The translations under genes and the position numbers were made by a program. Under the pieces are notes generated by a model. The model saw nothing but the letters and a program-made list of their open reading frames with translations. It did no database searches and was not told where the DNA came from. From positions 4,154,001 through 4,218,000 of the forward strand of contig NZ_CP015163.1 in the NCBI RefSeq assembly GCF_003312875.1: a stretch of DNA of 64,000 nucleotides. The letters are read 5' to 3'. The DNA comes from Amycolatopsis albispora. GTDB taxonomy: Bacteria; Actinomycetota; Actinomycetes; Mycobacteriales; Pseudonocardiaceae. Below are positions 18,811-27,126 of this stretch, piece by piece. Position 1 is the stretch's first letter. Every line of letters starts with the position of its first letter.

Positions 18811-19841
18811 CCGCGACAACGCTCGACGAACGGGTGGGCCGCACCCGGCTGGCCGACCGGCTGGTGGTGCGCCCGGAGATCGGCGCGCTGCTCGGCGCGG
18901 TGGTGGTCTTCGCCTTCTTCAGCATCACCGCCGACCAGTTCCTCACCGGTGACGGCGTGGCCACCTGGCTGGACGACGCCTCCACGCTCGGCATCATGGC
19001 GGTGGCAGTGTCGCTGCTGATGATCGGCGGTGAGTTCGACCTGTCGGCCGGCGTGATGACCGCGTCCACCGCGCTGGTCACCGCGATACTGGCCACCCAG
19101 GCCGGCTGGAACGTCTGGCTGGCGCTGCTGGCGTCACTGGTGTTCGCGCTCGGTGTCGGTGCCTTCAACGGGTGGCTGGTGATGCGCACCGGGCTGCCCA
19201 GCTTCATCGTCACCCTCGGCACCTTTCTCGCCCTGCAGGGGCTCAACCTCGGCGTGACGCGGCTGGTCACCGGCACCGTGCAGGTCTCCGGCATGCGCAG
19301 CGCGGAGGGTTACGCCTCCTCCGGCTTCGTCTTCGCGTCCACCGTGGACATCGGCGGCACCAAGTTCCAGATCTCCATCCTGTGGTGGCTCGGCTTCGCC
19401 GCGGTGGCGGCCTGGCTGCTGGTGCGCACCCGGTTCGGCAACTGGATCTTCGCCGTCGGCGGCTCGCCGGTCAGCTCCCGCGCGGTCGGCGTGCCGGTCA
19501 AGCGCACGAAGATCCTGCTGTTCATGACCACCGCGCTGGCGGGCTGGCTGGTCGGTTCGATCAACATCCTGCGCTTCGCCAGCGTGCAGGCCAACCAGGG
19601 CATCGGGCTGGAGCTGCAGTTCATCATCGCCGCGGTGGTCGGCGGCTGCCTGCTCACCGGCGGCTTCGGCTCGGCGATCGGCGCCGCGATCGGCGCGCTG
19701 ATCTTCGGCATGGCCCGCCAGGGCATCGTGTTCTCCCGCTGGGACAGCGACTGGTTCATGTTGTTCCTCGGCGTGATGCTGCTGGCGGCGGTGCTGGTGA
19801 ACAACACCTTCCGGCGGCGAGCGGAAAGGGTGCGGCGATGA
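18807..19841 (+). CDS. sugar ABC transporter permease (RbsC/BPD_transp_2 family)
   Basis: 344 residues with about nine to ten membrane helices. Family landmarks are [20 protein letters not shown] (the conserved acidic-Leu-Ser motif), [19 protein letters not shown] and [20 protein letters not shown]. Starts ATG at 18807 within the preceding stop (ATGA). It should form the channel of the inositol-type importer, probably as a homodimer since only one permease is encoded. Confidence 0.9.
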   Translation: MTATTLDERVGRTRLADRLVVRPEIGALLGAVVVFAFFSITADQFLTGDGVATWLDDASTLGIMAVAVSLLMIGGEFDLSAGVMTASTALVTAILATQAGWNVWLALLASLVFALGVGAFNGWLVMRTGLPSFIVTLGTFLALQGLNLGVTRLVTGTVQVSGMRSAEGYASSGFVFASTVDIGGTKFQISILWWLGFAAVAAWLLVRTRFGNWIFAVGGSPVSSRAVGVPVKRTKILLFMTTALAGWLVGSINILRFASVQANQGIGLELQFIIAAVVGGCLLTGGFGSAIGAAIGALIFGMARQGIVFSRWDSDWFMLFLGVMLLAAVLVNNTFRRRAERVRR

Positions 19842-20620
19842 CGCCTTTGATCGAGGTCACCGGCATCGGCAAGACCTACGGCAGCGTGATCGCGCTGCGC
19901 GACGTGTCCACCGTGGTCAACGCGGGCGAGGTGACCTGCGTGCTCGGCGACAACGGCGCCGGGAAGTCCACCCTGATCAAGATCCTGGCCGGGGCCCACC
20001 AGCACGACAGCGGCGAGTTCAAGGTGGAGGGTGAGCCGGTGCGGTTCGGCTCCCCGCGAGAGGCGCTCGACCGCGGTATCGCCACGGTGTACCAGGACCT
20101 GGCCGTGGTGCCGCTGATGAGCGTGTGGCGGAACTTCTTCCTCGGTTCCGAGCCGACCAAGGGCTTCGGCCCGATCCGGTGGCTGGATCGCAAGCAGGGC
20201 AAGGAAACCACCAAGAAGGCGCTGGCCGAGATGGGCATCGACCTGCGTGACGTGGAGCAGCCGGTCGGCACGCTGTCCGGTGGTGAACGGCAGTGCGTGG
20301 CTATCGCGCGCGCCATCCACTTCGGCGCGAAGGTGCTGATCCTGGACGAGCCGACCGCCGCGCTCGGTGTCAAGCAGGCCGGGGTGGTGCTCAAGTACGT
20401 GGCGCAGGCCCGCGACCGCGGGCTCGGCGTGGTGCTGATCACCCACAACCCGCACCACGCCTACCCGGTGGCGGACAGGTTCCTGCTGCTCAAGCGCGGT
20501 GCCCCGCTCGGCGCGTACGAGAAGTCCGAGATCGACATCGCCGAGCTGACCCGGCAGATGGCGGGCGGCGCGGAACTGGAGGCGCTGGAGCACGAACTGC
20601 GGTCGGTGGAGGCGCCTTGA
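19838..20620 (+). CDS. sugar ABC transporter ATP-binding protein
   Basis: 260 residues with a single nucleotide-binding domain. Walker A is [12 protein letters not shown] near residues 37-48, the signature [14 protein letters not shown], Walker [12 protein letters not shown] and the switch His in [11 protein letters not shown]. Unlike RbsA or many inositol ATPases, which fuse two domains in about 500 residues, this is a single-domain subunit, so the working unit is probably a homodimer. ATGA overlap with the permease gene. Confidence 0.9.
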   Translation: MTPLIEVTGIGKTYGSVIALRDVSTVVNAGEVTCVLGDNGAGKSTLIKILAGAHQHDSGEFKVEGEPVRFGSPREALDRGIATVYQDLAVVPLMSVWRNFFLGSEPTKGFGPIRWLDRKQGKETTKKALAEMGIDLRDVEQPVGTLSGGERQCVAIARAIHFGAKVLILDEPTAALGVKQAGVVLKYVAQARDRGLGVVLITHNPHHAYPVADRFLLLKRGAPLGAYEKSEIDIAELTRQMAGGAELEALEHELRSVEAP

Positions 20621-21714
20621 GCTCAGTGGTCACGATCGGAAGTCTGCCGGTGGTCTCGGCGGCCCAGCTTCCCGCTGGACGCACGGCCGGAAGACCCGAG
20701 TACAACACCGGTACGCAGGTCTCCCGGCCGCACGCCCAGCGAAAACCTGGATCCACCGAATACCCCCAGCGGACTTCCGATCGCAACCACTTGGAGGCGC
20801 TGACCATCGGACGGGTCGGGGTCGACCTGTACCCCGAGCAGAGCGGCGTGCCGCTGGCCGGGGTGCGCAGCTTCGCCAAGTCGCTCGGCGGCACCGCGAC
20901 CAACGTCGCCGTCGCCGCCGCCCGGCTCGGCAGGCGCACCGCGGTCCTGACCAAGGTCGGCCCGGACGGCTTCGGCGACTACGTGCGGTCGGCGCTGTCC
21001 GAGTTCGGGGTGTCGCCGGAACACGTCGGCACGGCCGAAGGACTGCAGACGCCGGTGGTGTTCTGCGCGCTCGACCCGCCCGAGGACCCGCCGCTGCTGT
21101 TCTACCGCTCCCCCATCGCACCCGACCTGACCATCGGCGAGCAGGACGTGCCGTGGGACGTGGTCGACGAGGTGCCGCTGCTGTGGGTCACCGGGACGGG
21201 GGTGTGCACCGAGCCGGCCAGGGCGACGCAGCGCCGGATCCTCCAGCGCCGGGCCCGTCGCGGGCACACCGTGCTGGACCTCGACTACCGGCCGATGTTC
21301 TGGCCGGACGTGGCGACCGCGCGGGCGGAGATCGGCTGGATGCTCGACCACGTGACGGTCGCGGTCGGCAACCGGGCCGAGGCGGAGGTCGCCGTCGGCA
21401 CCGGCGATCCGGACGAGGCCGCGCGGCGCATGCTCGAGCGCGGGGTCCGGCTGGCGGTGATCAAGAAGGGCGCCGACGGGGTGCTGGTGGCCACCCCGGA
21501 CGGGTCGTGGACGGTGCCCCCGCAGCGGGTCGAGGTGGTCTGCGGGCTCGGCGCCGGTGACGGTTTCGGCGGTGCGCTGATCCACGGCCTGCTGTCCGGC
21601 TGGGACCCGGTGCGCATCGCCACCTACGCCAACGCGGCGGGTGCGCTGGTCGCCTCCCGGCTGGCCTGCGCCGACGCGATGCCGACCGCGGCGGAGATCG
21701 AGGAGATGCTGTGA
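20617..21714 (+). CDS. iolC: 5-dehydro-2-deoxygluconokinase with extra N-terminal segment
   Basis: PfkB-family kinase. The conserved start [20 protein letters not shown] appears only after about 61 codons. The substrate/ATP core follows ([15 protein letters not shown], catalytic Asp in [13 protein letters not shown]). IolC phosphorylates 2-deoxy-5-keto-gluconate. The most plausible start is TTG at 20617, which overlaps the ATPase stop (TTGA) and has GGAGG a few bases upstream. The next in-frame candidate is GTG at 20626. The first 57 or so codons correspond to a large imperfect palindrome (20626-20791) and are not part of the family. SVVTIG near the start is echoed by EALTIG at the real domain start, as if an in-frame insertion split the N-terminus. 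Confidence 0.85.
   Translation: MSSVVTIGSLPVVSAAQLPAGRTAGRPEYNTGTQVSRPHAQRKPGSTEYPQRTSDRNHLEALTIGRVGVDLYPEQSGVPLAGVRSFAKSLGGTATNVAVAAARLGRRTAVLTKVGPDGFGDYVRSALSEFGVSPEHVGTAEGLQTPVVFCALDPPEDPPLLFYRSPIAPDLTIGEQDVPWDVVDEVPLLWVTGTGVCTEPARATQRRILQRRARRGHTVLDLDYRPMFWPDVATARAEIGWMLDHVTVAVGNRAEAEVAVGTGDPDEAARRMLERGVRLAVIKKGADGVLVATPDGSWTVPPQRVEVVCGLGAGDGFGGALIHGLLSGWDPVRIATYANAAGALVASRLACADAMPTAAEIEEML
20626..20791. repeat. long imperfect palindrome at the 5' end of iolC
   Basis: The left arm (GTGGTCACGATCGGAAGTC and onward) and the reverse complement of the right arm (GTGGTTGCGATCGGAAGTC and onward) can be aligned for about 80 bases with roughly three quarters identity. Shared blocks include CGCTGG, CGGCCGG and AGACC, and the centre is near GTACAACACCGGTAC. 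No stop codon occurs in the iolC frame. ATCGGA recurs 171 bp apart (20635 and 20806), a multiple of three, consistent with an in-frame insertion. It could also fold as an RNA hairpin in the iolC leader. Confidence 0.7.
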
Positions 21715-22601
21715 CGCTGTCTGACGAGCGCTGGCGTGCACTGCTGCGCCTGCGTGCGACCGATCCGGGGGCGATCAACCGCGCCTATGCCACGCGGCGC
21801 CGCCGGGAACTGCTGTCCGAGAACGGCACGCTGTTCCTGGTCGCCGCGGACCATCCGGCCCGTGGGGCGCTGGGGGTCGGCGGTGATCCGACCGCGATGG
21901 CGGATCGCCGGTCGCTGCTCGACCGGCTGCTGACCGCGCTGGAAAACCCGGCGGTGGACGGCATTCTCGGCACACCGGACGTGGTCGAGGAACTGCTGCT
22001 GCTCGACGCGCTGCACGACAAGGTGGTCATCGGTTCGATGAACCGCGGTGGGCTGGCCGGCGCGGACTGGGAGATCGACGACCGGTTCACCGCCTATTCG
22101 GCCCGGTCGATCGCGGACTTCCGGCTCGACGGCGGGAAAATGCTGTTGCGGCTGGTCGATTCGGATCCGGGGACGGTGCCGACGCTGCAGGCCAGTGCGG
22201 AGGCGGTGACCGAGCTGGCGAGCTACGGCCTGATGGCGATGGTCGAACCACTGCCCTATCGCCGGGACGGGGCCGGAAAGCTGGTGCTGCAACGGGATCC
22301 GGCGTCGCTGGCGCGTGCGGTGACGGTGGCGTCCGGGCTGGGTGTGACCTCGGCGTACACCTGGTTGAAGCTGCCCGCGCCGGAGGATTCGGTGATATTG
22401 GACGCGACCACGCTGCCGGTGGTGGTGCTCGGCGGTGTGCCGTCGGGTGATCCCGCGGCCGACTTGGCTTCCTGGGGCGCGGCCCTGCGTCACGACGTGG
22501 TGCGCGGGCTGGTGGTCGGCCGTTCCCTGCTCTACCCGCCCGACGGTGACGTGGCTGCCGCGGTCGCCGCGGCGGCGGAGGTATTGGAGAAGTCCCAGTG
22601 A
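21711..22601 (+). CDS. (beta/alpha)8 aldolase-like protein of the Cgl0159 type, inositol pathway
   Basis: 296 residues. Starts GTG at 21711 (GTGA overlap with iolC). It contains NGTLFLVAADHPARGALGVG near the N-terminus, a typical class I aldolase opening, then DGILGTPDVVEELLLLDAL, DGGKMLLRLVDSD and TSAYTWLKLPAPED with a candidate Schiff-base lysine. It resembles the DeoC/LacD-like proteins found in corynebacterial iol clusters. By position it should cleave 2-deoxy-5-keto-gluconate 6-phosphate, the step done by IolJ elsewhere. Activity is inferred from context. Confidence 0.75.
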   Translation: MTLSDERWRALLRLRATDPGAINRAYATRRRRELLSENGTLFLVAADHPARGALGVGGDPTAMADRRSLLDRLLTALENPAVDGILGTPDVVEELLLLDALHDKVVIGSMNRGGLAGADWEIDDRFTAYSARSIADFRLDGGKMLLRLVDSDPGTVPTLQASAEAVTELASYGLMAMVEPLPYRRDGAGKLVLQRDPASLARAVTVASGLGVTSAYTWLKLPAPEDSVILDATTLPVVVLGGVPSGDPAADLASWGAALRHDVVRGLVVGRSLLYPPDGDVAAAVAAAAEVLEKSQ

Positions 22602-23467
22602 GTGAACTGCACCGACCGAACGGCACGCTCGCGGACGGGGACGACCCGGTTCGGCTTGGCCCGGAGGACGCGGGCTGGAACTACACCGGGCTCCGGGTGT
22701 TGCGGCTCGCCGCCGGTGCGTCGCGGGTGATCGAGACCGGCGAGTTCGAGGCGTTCGTGCTGCCGTTGTCCGGCGGGTGTTCGGTGGAGGTCGACGGCTC
22801 GCGGTTCGCCTTGCAGGGCCGGGACTCGGTGTTCACCAGGGTGACGGATTTCCTGTACGTGCCTCGGGACGCTTCGGTTGCGTTGTCCACTGTGGAGGGA
22901 TGCGAGCTGGCGCTGCCGATGGCTCGGTGCACGCGGCGGCTCACGCCGAAGTACGGTCCGGCCTCGGAAGTACCGGTCGAGGTGCGCGGAGCCGGGCAGG
23001 CCACGCGGCAGGTGACCAACTTCGGCGTGCCAGGGGTGTGGGACCACGCCGACAAGCTGAACGCCTGCGAGCTGATCACACCCGACGGCAACTGGTCGTC
23101 GTACCCGCCGCACAAGCACGACGAGGCCACCGAATGCGAGGTGGTCAACGAGGAGATCTACTACTTCCGGATCAGCGGCGAAGGCGGCTTCGGCTTCCAC
23201 CGGACCTACACCGCCGACGGCTCGCTCGACGAGGACGTCGCGGTGCGTGACGGCGACGTGTTCCTCATCCCGCGTGGATACCACGGGCCCTGCGTGGCGG
23301 CGCCCGGATACCCGATGTACTACCTCAACGTGCTGGCCGGGCCCGCCGCCGAGCGGTCGATGGCCTTCTGCGACGACCCGGCGCACACCTGGATCCGGGA
23401 GAGCTGGGCGGGGCAGCCGCTCGACCCGCGGTGCCCGGTCACCTCGGCGGAAGGACCGGTACGGTGA
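22598..23467 (+). CDS. iolB: 5-deoxy-glucuronate isomerase
   Basis: 289 residues, bicupin fold of the KduI/IolB family. Metal-ligand motifs are SSYPPHKHDEATECEVVNEE (two His and a Glu) and IPRGYHGPCVAAPGYPMYYL (final His). IolB converts 5-deoxyglucuronate to 2-deoxy-5-keto-gluconate, the substrate of IolC. GTG start overlapping the aldolase stop (GTGA). A near-copy of the word GTCCACTGTGGAC lies at 22885-22897. Confidence 0.93.
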   Translation: MSELHRPNGTLADGDDPVRLGPEDAGWNYTGLRVLRLAAGASRVIETGEFEAFVLPLSGGCSVEVDGSRFALQGRDSVFTRVTDFLYVPRDASVALSTVEGCELALPMARCTRRLTPKYGPASEVPVEVRGAGQATRQVTNFGVPGVWDHADKLNACELITPDGNWSSYPPHKHDEATECEVVNEEIYYFRISGEGGFGFHRTYTADGSLDEDVAVRDGDVFLIPRGYHGPCVAAPGYPMYYLNVLAGPAAERSMAFCDDPAHTWIRESWAGQPLDPRCPVTSAEGPVR

Positions 23468-25287
23468 AGCTGACCACCTCCGAAGCGCTCGTCCGCTGGC
23501 TGCTCGCCCAGCGTTCCGAAACGCTGGCCGGTGACGAAGTTCCGTTGTTCCCCGGGGTTTTTGCCATCTTCGGGCACGGGAACGTGCTCGGCATCGGGAC
23601 GGCGCTGAGCCGGTACCGCGACGAGCTGCCCGTCTGGCGCGGGCACACCGAGCAGGGCATGGCGCTGGCGGCGACCGGGTTCGCGAAGGCGGCCGACCGG
23701 CGTCAGGTGGGCGTGGTGACGTCGTCGATCGGGCCCGGGGCGCTGAACATGGTGACCGCGGCCGGGGTCGCGCACGCGAACCGGTTGCCGCTGCTGTTGC
23801 TGCCCGGCGACACCTTCGTCAGCCGGGCCCCGGATCCGGTGCTGCAGCAGATCGAGCCCTTCGGCGACGCGACGGCCACGGTGAACGACGCGTTCCGCGC
23901 GGTCAGCCGGTACTTCGACCGGATCACCCGGCCGGAGCAGCTGATTTCGACCCTGCCGCAGGTCGCGCGGGTGCTGACCGATCCGGCCGAGGCGGGGCCG
24001 GTGACGCTGGCGTTGCCGCAGGACGTGCAGGCGGAGACTTTCGATTTCCCGGATTCCCTGTTCGAGCCCGTGGTTCATCGGGTGCGGCGGATTCGGCCGG
24101 ATACGCGGGAGCTGGCTGCTGCGGCGGCTGCTTTGCGTGCTTCCGATCGCCCGCTTCTTGTGCTCGGGGGCGGGGTGCGGTATTCGGGGGCTGGGGCGCG
24201 GGCGCTGGATTTTGCTTCGCGGTATGGCATTCCGGTGGTGGAGACCACGGCTGGACGGACTCTGGTGCCGCACGATCATCCGTTGTACGGGGGTCCGCTG
24301 GGCGTCACTGGTTCTTCGTCGGCGAACGCGCTGGCGGCTGAGGCGGATTTGGTTTTTGCGGTTGGTACGCGGTTGCAGGACTTCACGACGGCCTCGTGGA
24401 CGGTCTTCGGGCCAGGCGTGAAGCTGGTGACTCTGAACGCGGCGCGGTTCGACGCGGTGAAGCACGGGGCGCTGGCCGTGGTCGGGGATGCCGAAGCTGG
24501 TTTGTCCGAATTGGACCTCGGGGACTGGCGTGTTTCTTCGTCGTGGTCGGGGCGGGCGGCTTCGGAACGTGCCCGGTGGGACGCGCATGTGTCGTCGTTG
24601 CGCTCGGCTTCGGGTGAGCCGACGTACGCGCAGGTCGTCGGGGTGGTGAATGATCTTTCGTCGCCGGATGACTATGTGATGACGGCGTCCGGCGGCCTGC
24701 CGGGCGAGTTGATCGGCGGCTGGCGCGGAAGCGGTCAGGTGAGCATGGACGTCGAGTACGGCTTCTCGTGCATGGGCTACGAGCTGGCCGGGGCGTGGGG
24801 CGCGGCGATGGCGTTGCCGGATCGGGTGGTGACCACGCTCCTTGGTGACGGTTCGTACCTGATGCTGAACTCGGAGCTGTTCTCCGCGGCCTTCGCCGGA
24901 CACCCGTTTGTGGCGGTCGTCTGCGACAACGATGGGTACGCGGTGATCGCCAGGTTGCAGGAGGGGCAGGGCGGGGAGCCCTTCAACAATCAGTACGCCG
25001 ATTGCCGGACTTCGCACGCGGACCCGCCACGTGTCGACTTCGCCGGGCATGCGGAAGCGTTGGGGTGCTTGGTTTTCCGTGCTTCCTCGGTGTCGGAGTT
25101 GCGGTCGGCGTATGCGCGGGCGCGGGAGGCTTCCGTATCGTCCCGGCGACCGGCTGTGGTGGTCATCCGAACCCGCCCGGATGCCTGGACCGAGTCCGGG
25201 GCCTGGTGGGAAGTCGGCGTGCCCGAGTCGCTGGCGGGCCGCGAGGGTTATGAGGCCGGTAAGGCGGCGCAGATTCGCTACGCGTGA
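23464..25287 (+). CDS. iolD: 3D-(3,5/4)-trihydroxycyclohexane-1,2-dione hydrolase
   Basis: 607 residues, thiamine-diphosphate enzyme. The catalytic Glu is in WRGHTEQGMALAATGFAKA, the central domain includes PLLVLGGGVRYSGAG, and the ThDP-binding GDG...N motif is GDGSYLMLNSEL to NDGYAVI. It opens the cyclic dione to 5-deoxyglucuronate. GTG start at 23464 overlaps iolB (GTGA). Parts of this gene (about 24060-24620) use visibly more GCT/TTG/GTT codons than the neighbouring genes, which could mean a different origin or relaxed selection. Last gene of the operon; a hairpin follows at 25324. Confidence 0.94.
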   Translation: MKLTTSEALVRWLLAQRSETLAGDEVPLFPGVFAIFGHGNVLGIGTALSRYRDELPVWRGHTEQGMALAATGFAKAADRRQVGVVTSSIGPGALNMVTAAGVAHANRLPLLLLPGDTFVSRAPDPVLQQIEPFGDATATVNDAFRAVSRYFDRITRPEQLISTLPQVARVLTDPAEAGPVTLALPQDVQAETFDFPDSLFEPVVHRVRRIRPDTRELAAAAAALRASDRPLLVLGGGVRYSGAGARALDFASRYGIPVVETTAGRTLVPHDHPLYGGPLGVTGSSSANALAAEADLVFAVGTRLQDFTTASWTVFGPGVKLVTLNAARFDAVKHGALAVVGDAEAGLSELDLGDWRVSSSWSGRAASERARWDAHVSSLRSASGEPTYAQVVGVVNDLSSPDDYVMTASGGLPGELIGGWRGSGQVSMDVEYGFSCMGYELAGAWGAAMALPDRVVTTLLGDGSYLMLNSELFSAAFAGHPFVAVVCDNDGYAVIARLQEGQGGEPFNNQYADCRTSHADPPRVDFAGHAEALGCLVFRASSVSELRSAYARAREASVSSRRPAVVVIRTRPDAWTESGAWWEVGVPESLAGREGYEAGKAAQIRYA

Positions 25288-25323
25288 AATGAGGGAGGTG
25301 CCCACCCCGCTATTTGATTGTGC

Positions 25324-25343
25324 GAGGTTCCCGGGGGAACCTC
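25324..25343. terminator. hairpin after iolD
   Basis: GAGGTTCCC and GGGAACCTC around a two-base GG centre: a perfect 9-bp stem 36 bp after the iolD stop, followed by a T- and C-rich stretch (CTCCTTTCTCTTTCT). A plausible terminator for the inositol operon. Confidence 0.6.
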
Positions 25344-25678
25344 ACTCCTTTCTCTTTCTCCAACTCGGCCACCCGCTTACGCAACGCCCGTTCCTGATCC
25401 ACACCACCGCAGGCAACGGGATACCAGCGTCGGCCCGTGGGAGCGCGCCGTACAGGTCGCGGCCGCTCCACAGGGCGTCCACGCCGAAGCGATGGATCTT
25501 CAGATCGCTGTGCGAATCGCCGCTGATCAGCCGGATCGCGAACGCCCACCAGTACCGGAGCGGGCCGGACTTCACGAGCATCGTGCGGCTGGTCCCCCGG
25601 TGGGTCCTGGGCCCCTGCCCGGCTGCGCCAGACAGCACCGGCCGGTGATTTTTTCCGCCCTTGTGACAGTCCGTCGCG
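25344..25678. other. 335 bp without a convincing gene; possible degenerate remnant
   Basis: Several short frames cross this stretch. One minus-strand frame (25310-25549) ends with a coiled-coil-like RALRKRVAELEKEKG, reminiscent of the tail of IS3-type OrfA proteins. Another (25342-25638) is 98 codons of unfamiliar sequence. Neither has a clear ribosome-binding site or recognisable domain. I see no terminal repeats. Best treated as a possible decayed insertion or untranslated spacer. Confidence 0.3.
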
Positions 25679-26002
25679 TTATGAATCCACGAGCGGCCTG
25701 ATCTCGATCAGGCCCAGCTCCGCCACCGGGTGGTCGGCGGCGATCTCCACCGCTTCGTCGAGGTCGGCGCACTCGATCACGCAGAACCCGCCGATCTGCT
25801 CCTTGGTCTCGGCGAACGGCCCGTCCGAGCGCAGCACCTCGTCACCGCGCACACGCACGGTCACCGCCTCGTCCGGCGGTCGCAGCGCGACACCCGAGCG
25901 GAGCACACCCCGGCGCTCCATCCGCTCGGTCCAGCCACCGCAGCCCTCGAGCTTCTCCGCCTCGGAACCCTCTTCGCCGCCGATCATCAGCAGGTAGCGC
26001 AT
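25679..26002 (-). CDS. YCII/DGPF-domain protein
   Basis: 107 residues. Starts MRYLLMIGGEEG and contains the diagnostic RSDGPFAETKEQIGGFCVIE with the conserved Asp-Gly-Pro-Phe, then ADLDEAVEIAADHP. This small ferredoxin-like fold often accompanies ECF sigma factors or monooxygenases; the biochemical role is unknown. Located 9 bp after the stop of the flavoprotein gene, so probably co-transcribed with it. Confidence 0.85.
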   Translation of the reverse strand: MRYLLMIGGEEGSEAEKLEGCGGWTERMERRGVLRSGVALRPPDEAVTVRVRGDEVLRSDGPFAETKEQIGGFCVIECADLDEAVEIAADHPVAELGLIEIRPLVDS

Positions 26003-26011
26003 TGCCCCTCC

Positions 26012-27073
26012 TCAGCCCAGTAACCGCCGCACCTCGTTGACGGCGCTGCGGCCCGCCCGGTTCGCCCCGACAGTACTGGCCGACGGGCCGTAACCCACCA
26101 GGTGCAGCCTCGGCTCGGCGACCACGCGCGTGCCGTCCATCCGGATCCCGCCGCCGGGACCACGCAGGTGCAGCGGCGCGAGGTGGTCCAGAGAGGCGCG
26201 GAAACCGGTGCCCCACAGGATCACGTCGGCGGCGCGTTCGGTGCCGTCGGCCCAGGTGACGCCGCGCGGGGTGATGCGGTCGAACATCGGCTTGCGGTCG
26301 AGGATCCCGGCGTCGCGCGCGGCGCGGATCTCCGGGGTCAGCGCCAGCCCGGTCACGCTGACCACGCTCTCCGGCGGCAGGCCCTGACGCACGCGGCGTT
26401 CGACCTTCGCGACGGCCTCGCGACCCCAGTCCTCGCTGAACGGGCCTTCGCGGAACACCGGCGGGCGACGGGTCACCCAGATCGTTTCCCTGGCCAGCGG
26501 CGCGATCTCCAGCAGCTGCTGGATCGCCGAAGTACCACCGCCGACCACCACCACGCGCTGCCCGCGGAACGCTCCGGGGCCGGTGTAGTCGGCGGTGTGC
26601 AGCTGACGCCCGGCGAAGGTCTCCTGGCCGGGGTAGTGCGGCCAGAACGGCTTGTCCCAGGTGCCCGTCGCGTTGATCACCGCACGCGCCGCCCAGGTCT
26701 CGGCGGCGCCGGCCACCAGGAGGCGGTTGTTTTCGCCCTCGCGGACCTCGAGCACGTCGACCGGGCGGCGCACCGGCAGGTCGAAGGTGCGCTCGAACCG
26801 CTCGAAGTACTCGGGCACCACCTCGCTGGCCGGGCGGCTGCCGTCCGGCGTGCCGAAGCGCAGGCCGGGCAGGTCGTACAGGCCGTGCACCTTGCTCAGC
26901 ACCAGCGACGGCCAGCGGTACTGCCACGCGCCACCGGGCCGCTTCGCGTGGTCGAGCACCACGAAGCCGGAGCCGTTGGCGAAGCCGGTGCGGCGCAGGT
27001 GGTAGGCGGCAGACAGGCCCGCCTGCCCCGCGCCGATGACCACCACGTCGGTGGTGTGATCCGCCCCGTTCAT
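26012..27073 (-). CDS. flavin-dependent monooxygenase/oxidoreductase (CzcO-like)
   Basis: 353 residues from the ATG at 27073. The FAD-binding motif is VVVIGAGQAGLSAAYHLRR at the N-terminus, a second nucleotide motif RVVVVGGGTSAIQQLLEIAP lies mid-protein, and the C-terminal ATG-like motif LVGYGPSASTVGANRAGR. The architecture matches putative flavoprotein monooxygenases involved in potassium/metal or xenobiotic functions; the substrate is unknown. Between coxG and the YCII gene on the same strand, 53 bp downstream of coxG. It may be part of the cox operon or a separate unit. Confidence 0.82.
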   Translation of the reverse strand: MNGADHTTDVVVIGAGQAGLSAAYHLRRTGFANGSGFVVLDHAKRPGGAWQYRWPSLVLSKVHGLYDLPGLRFGTPDGSRPASEVVPEYFERFERTFDLPVRRPVDVLEVREGENNRLLVAGAAETWAARAVINATGTWDKPFWPHYPGQETFAGRQLHTADYTGPGAFRGQRVVVVGGGTSAIQQLLEIAPLARETIWVTRRPPVFREGPFSEDWGREAVAKVERRVRQGLPPESVVSVTGLALTPEIRAARDAGILDRKPMFDRITPRGVTWADGTERAADVILWGTGFRASLDHLAPLHLRGPGGGIRMDGTRVVAEPRLHLVGYGPSASTVGANRAGRSAVNEVRRLLG

Positions 27074-27126
27074 GCCAGGTACAAGGCCGGGTGGGCGCGG
27101 GGTATTTCCGGGCGTGGGAAGGCCCA

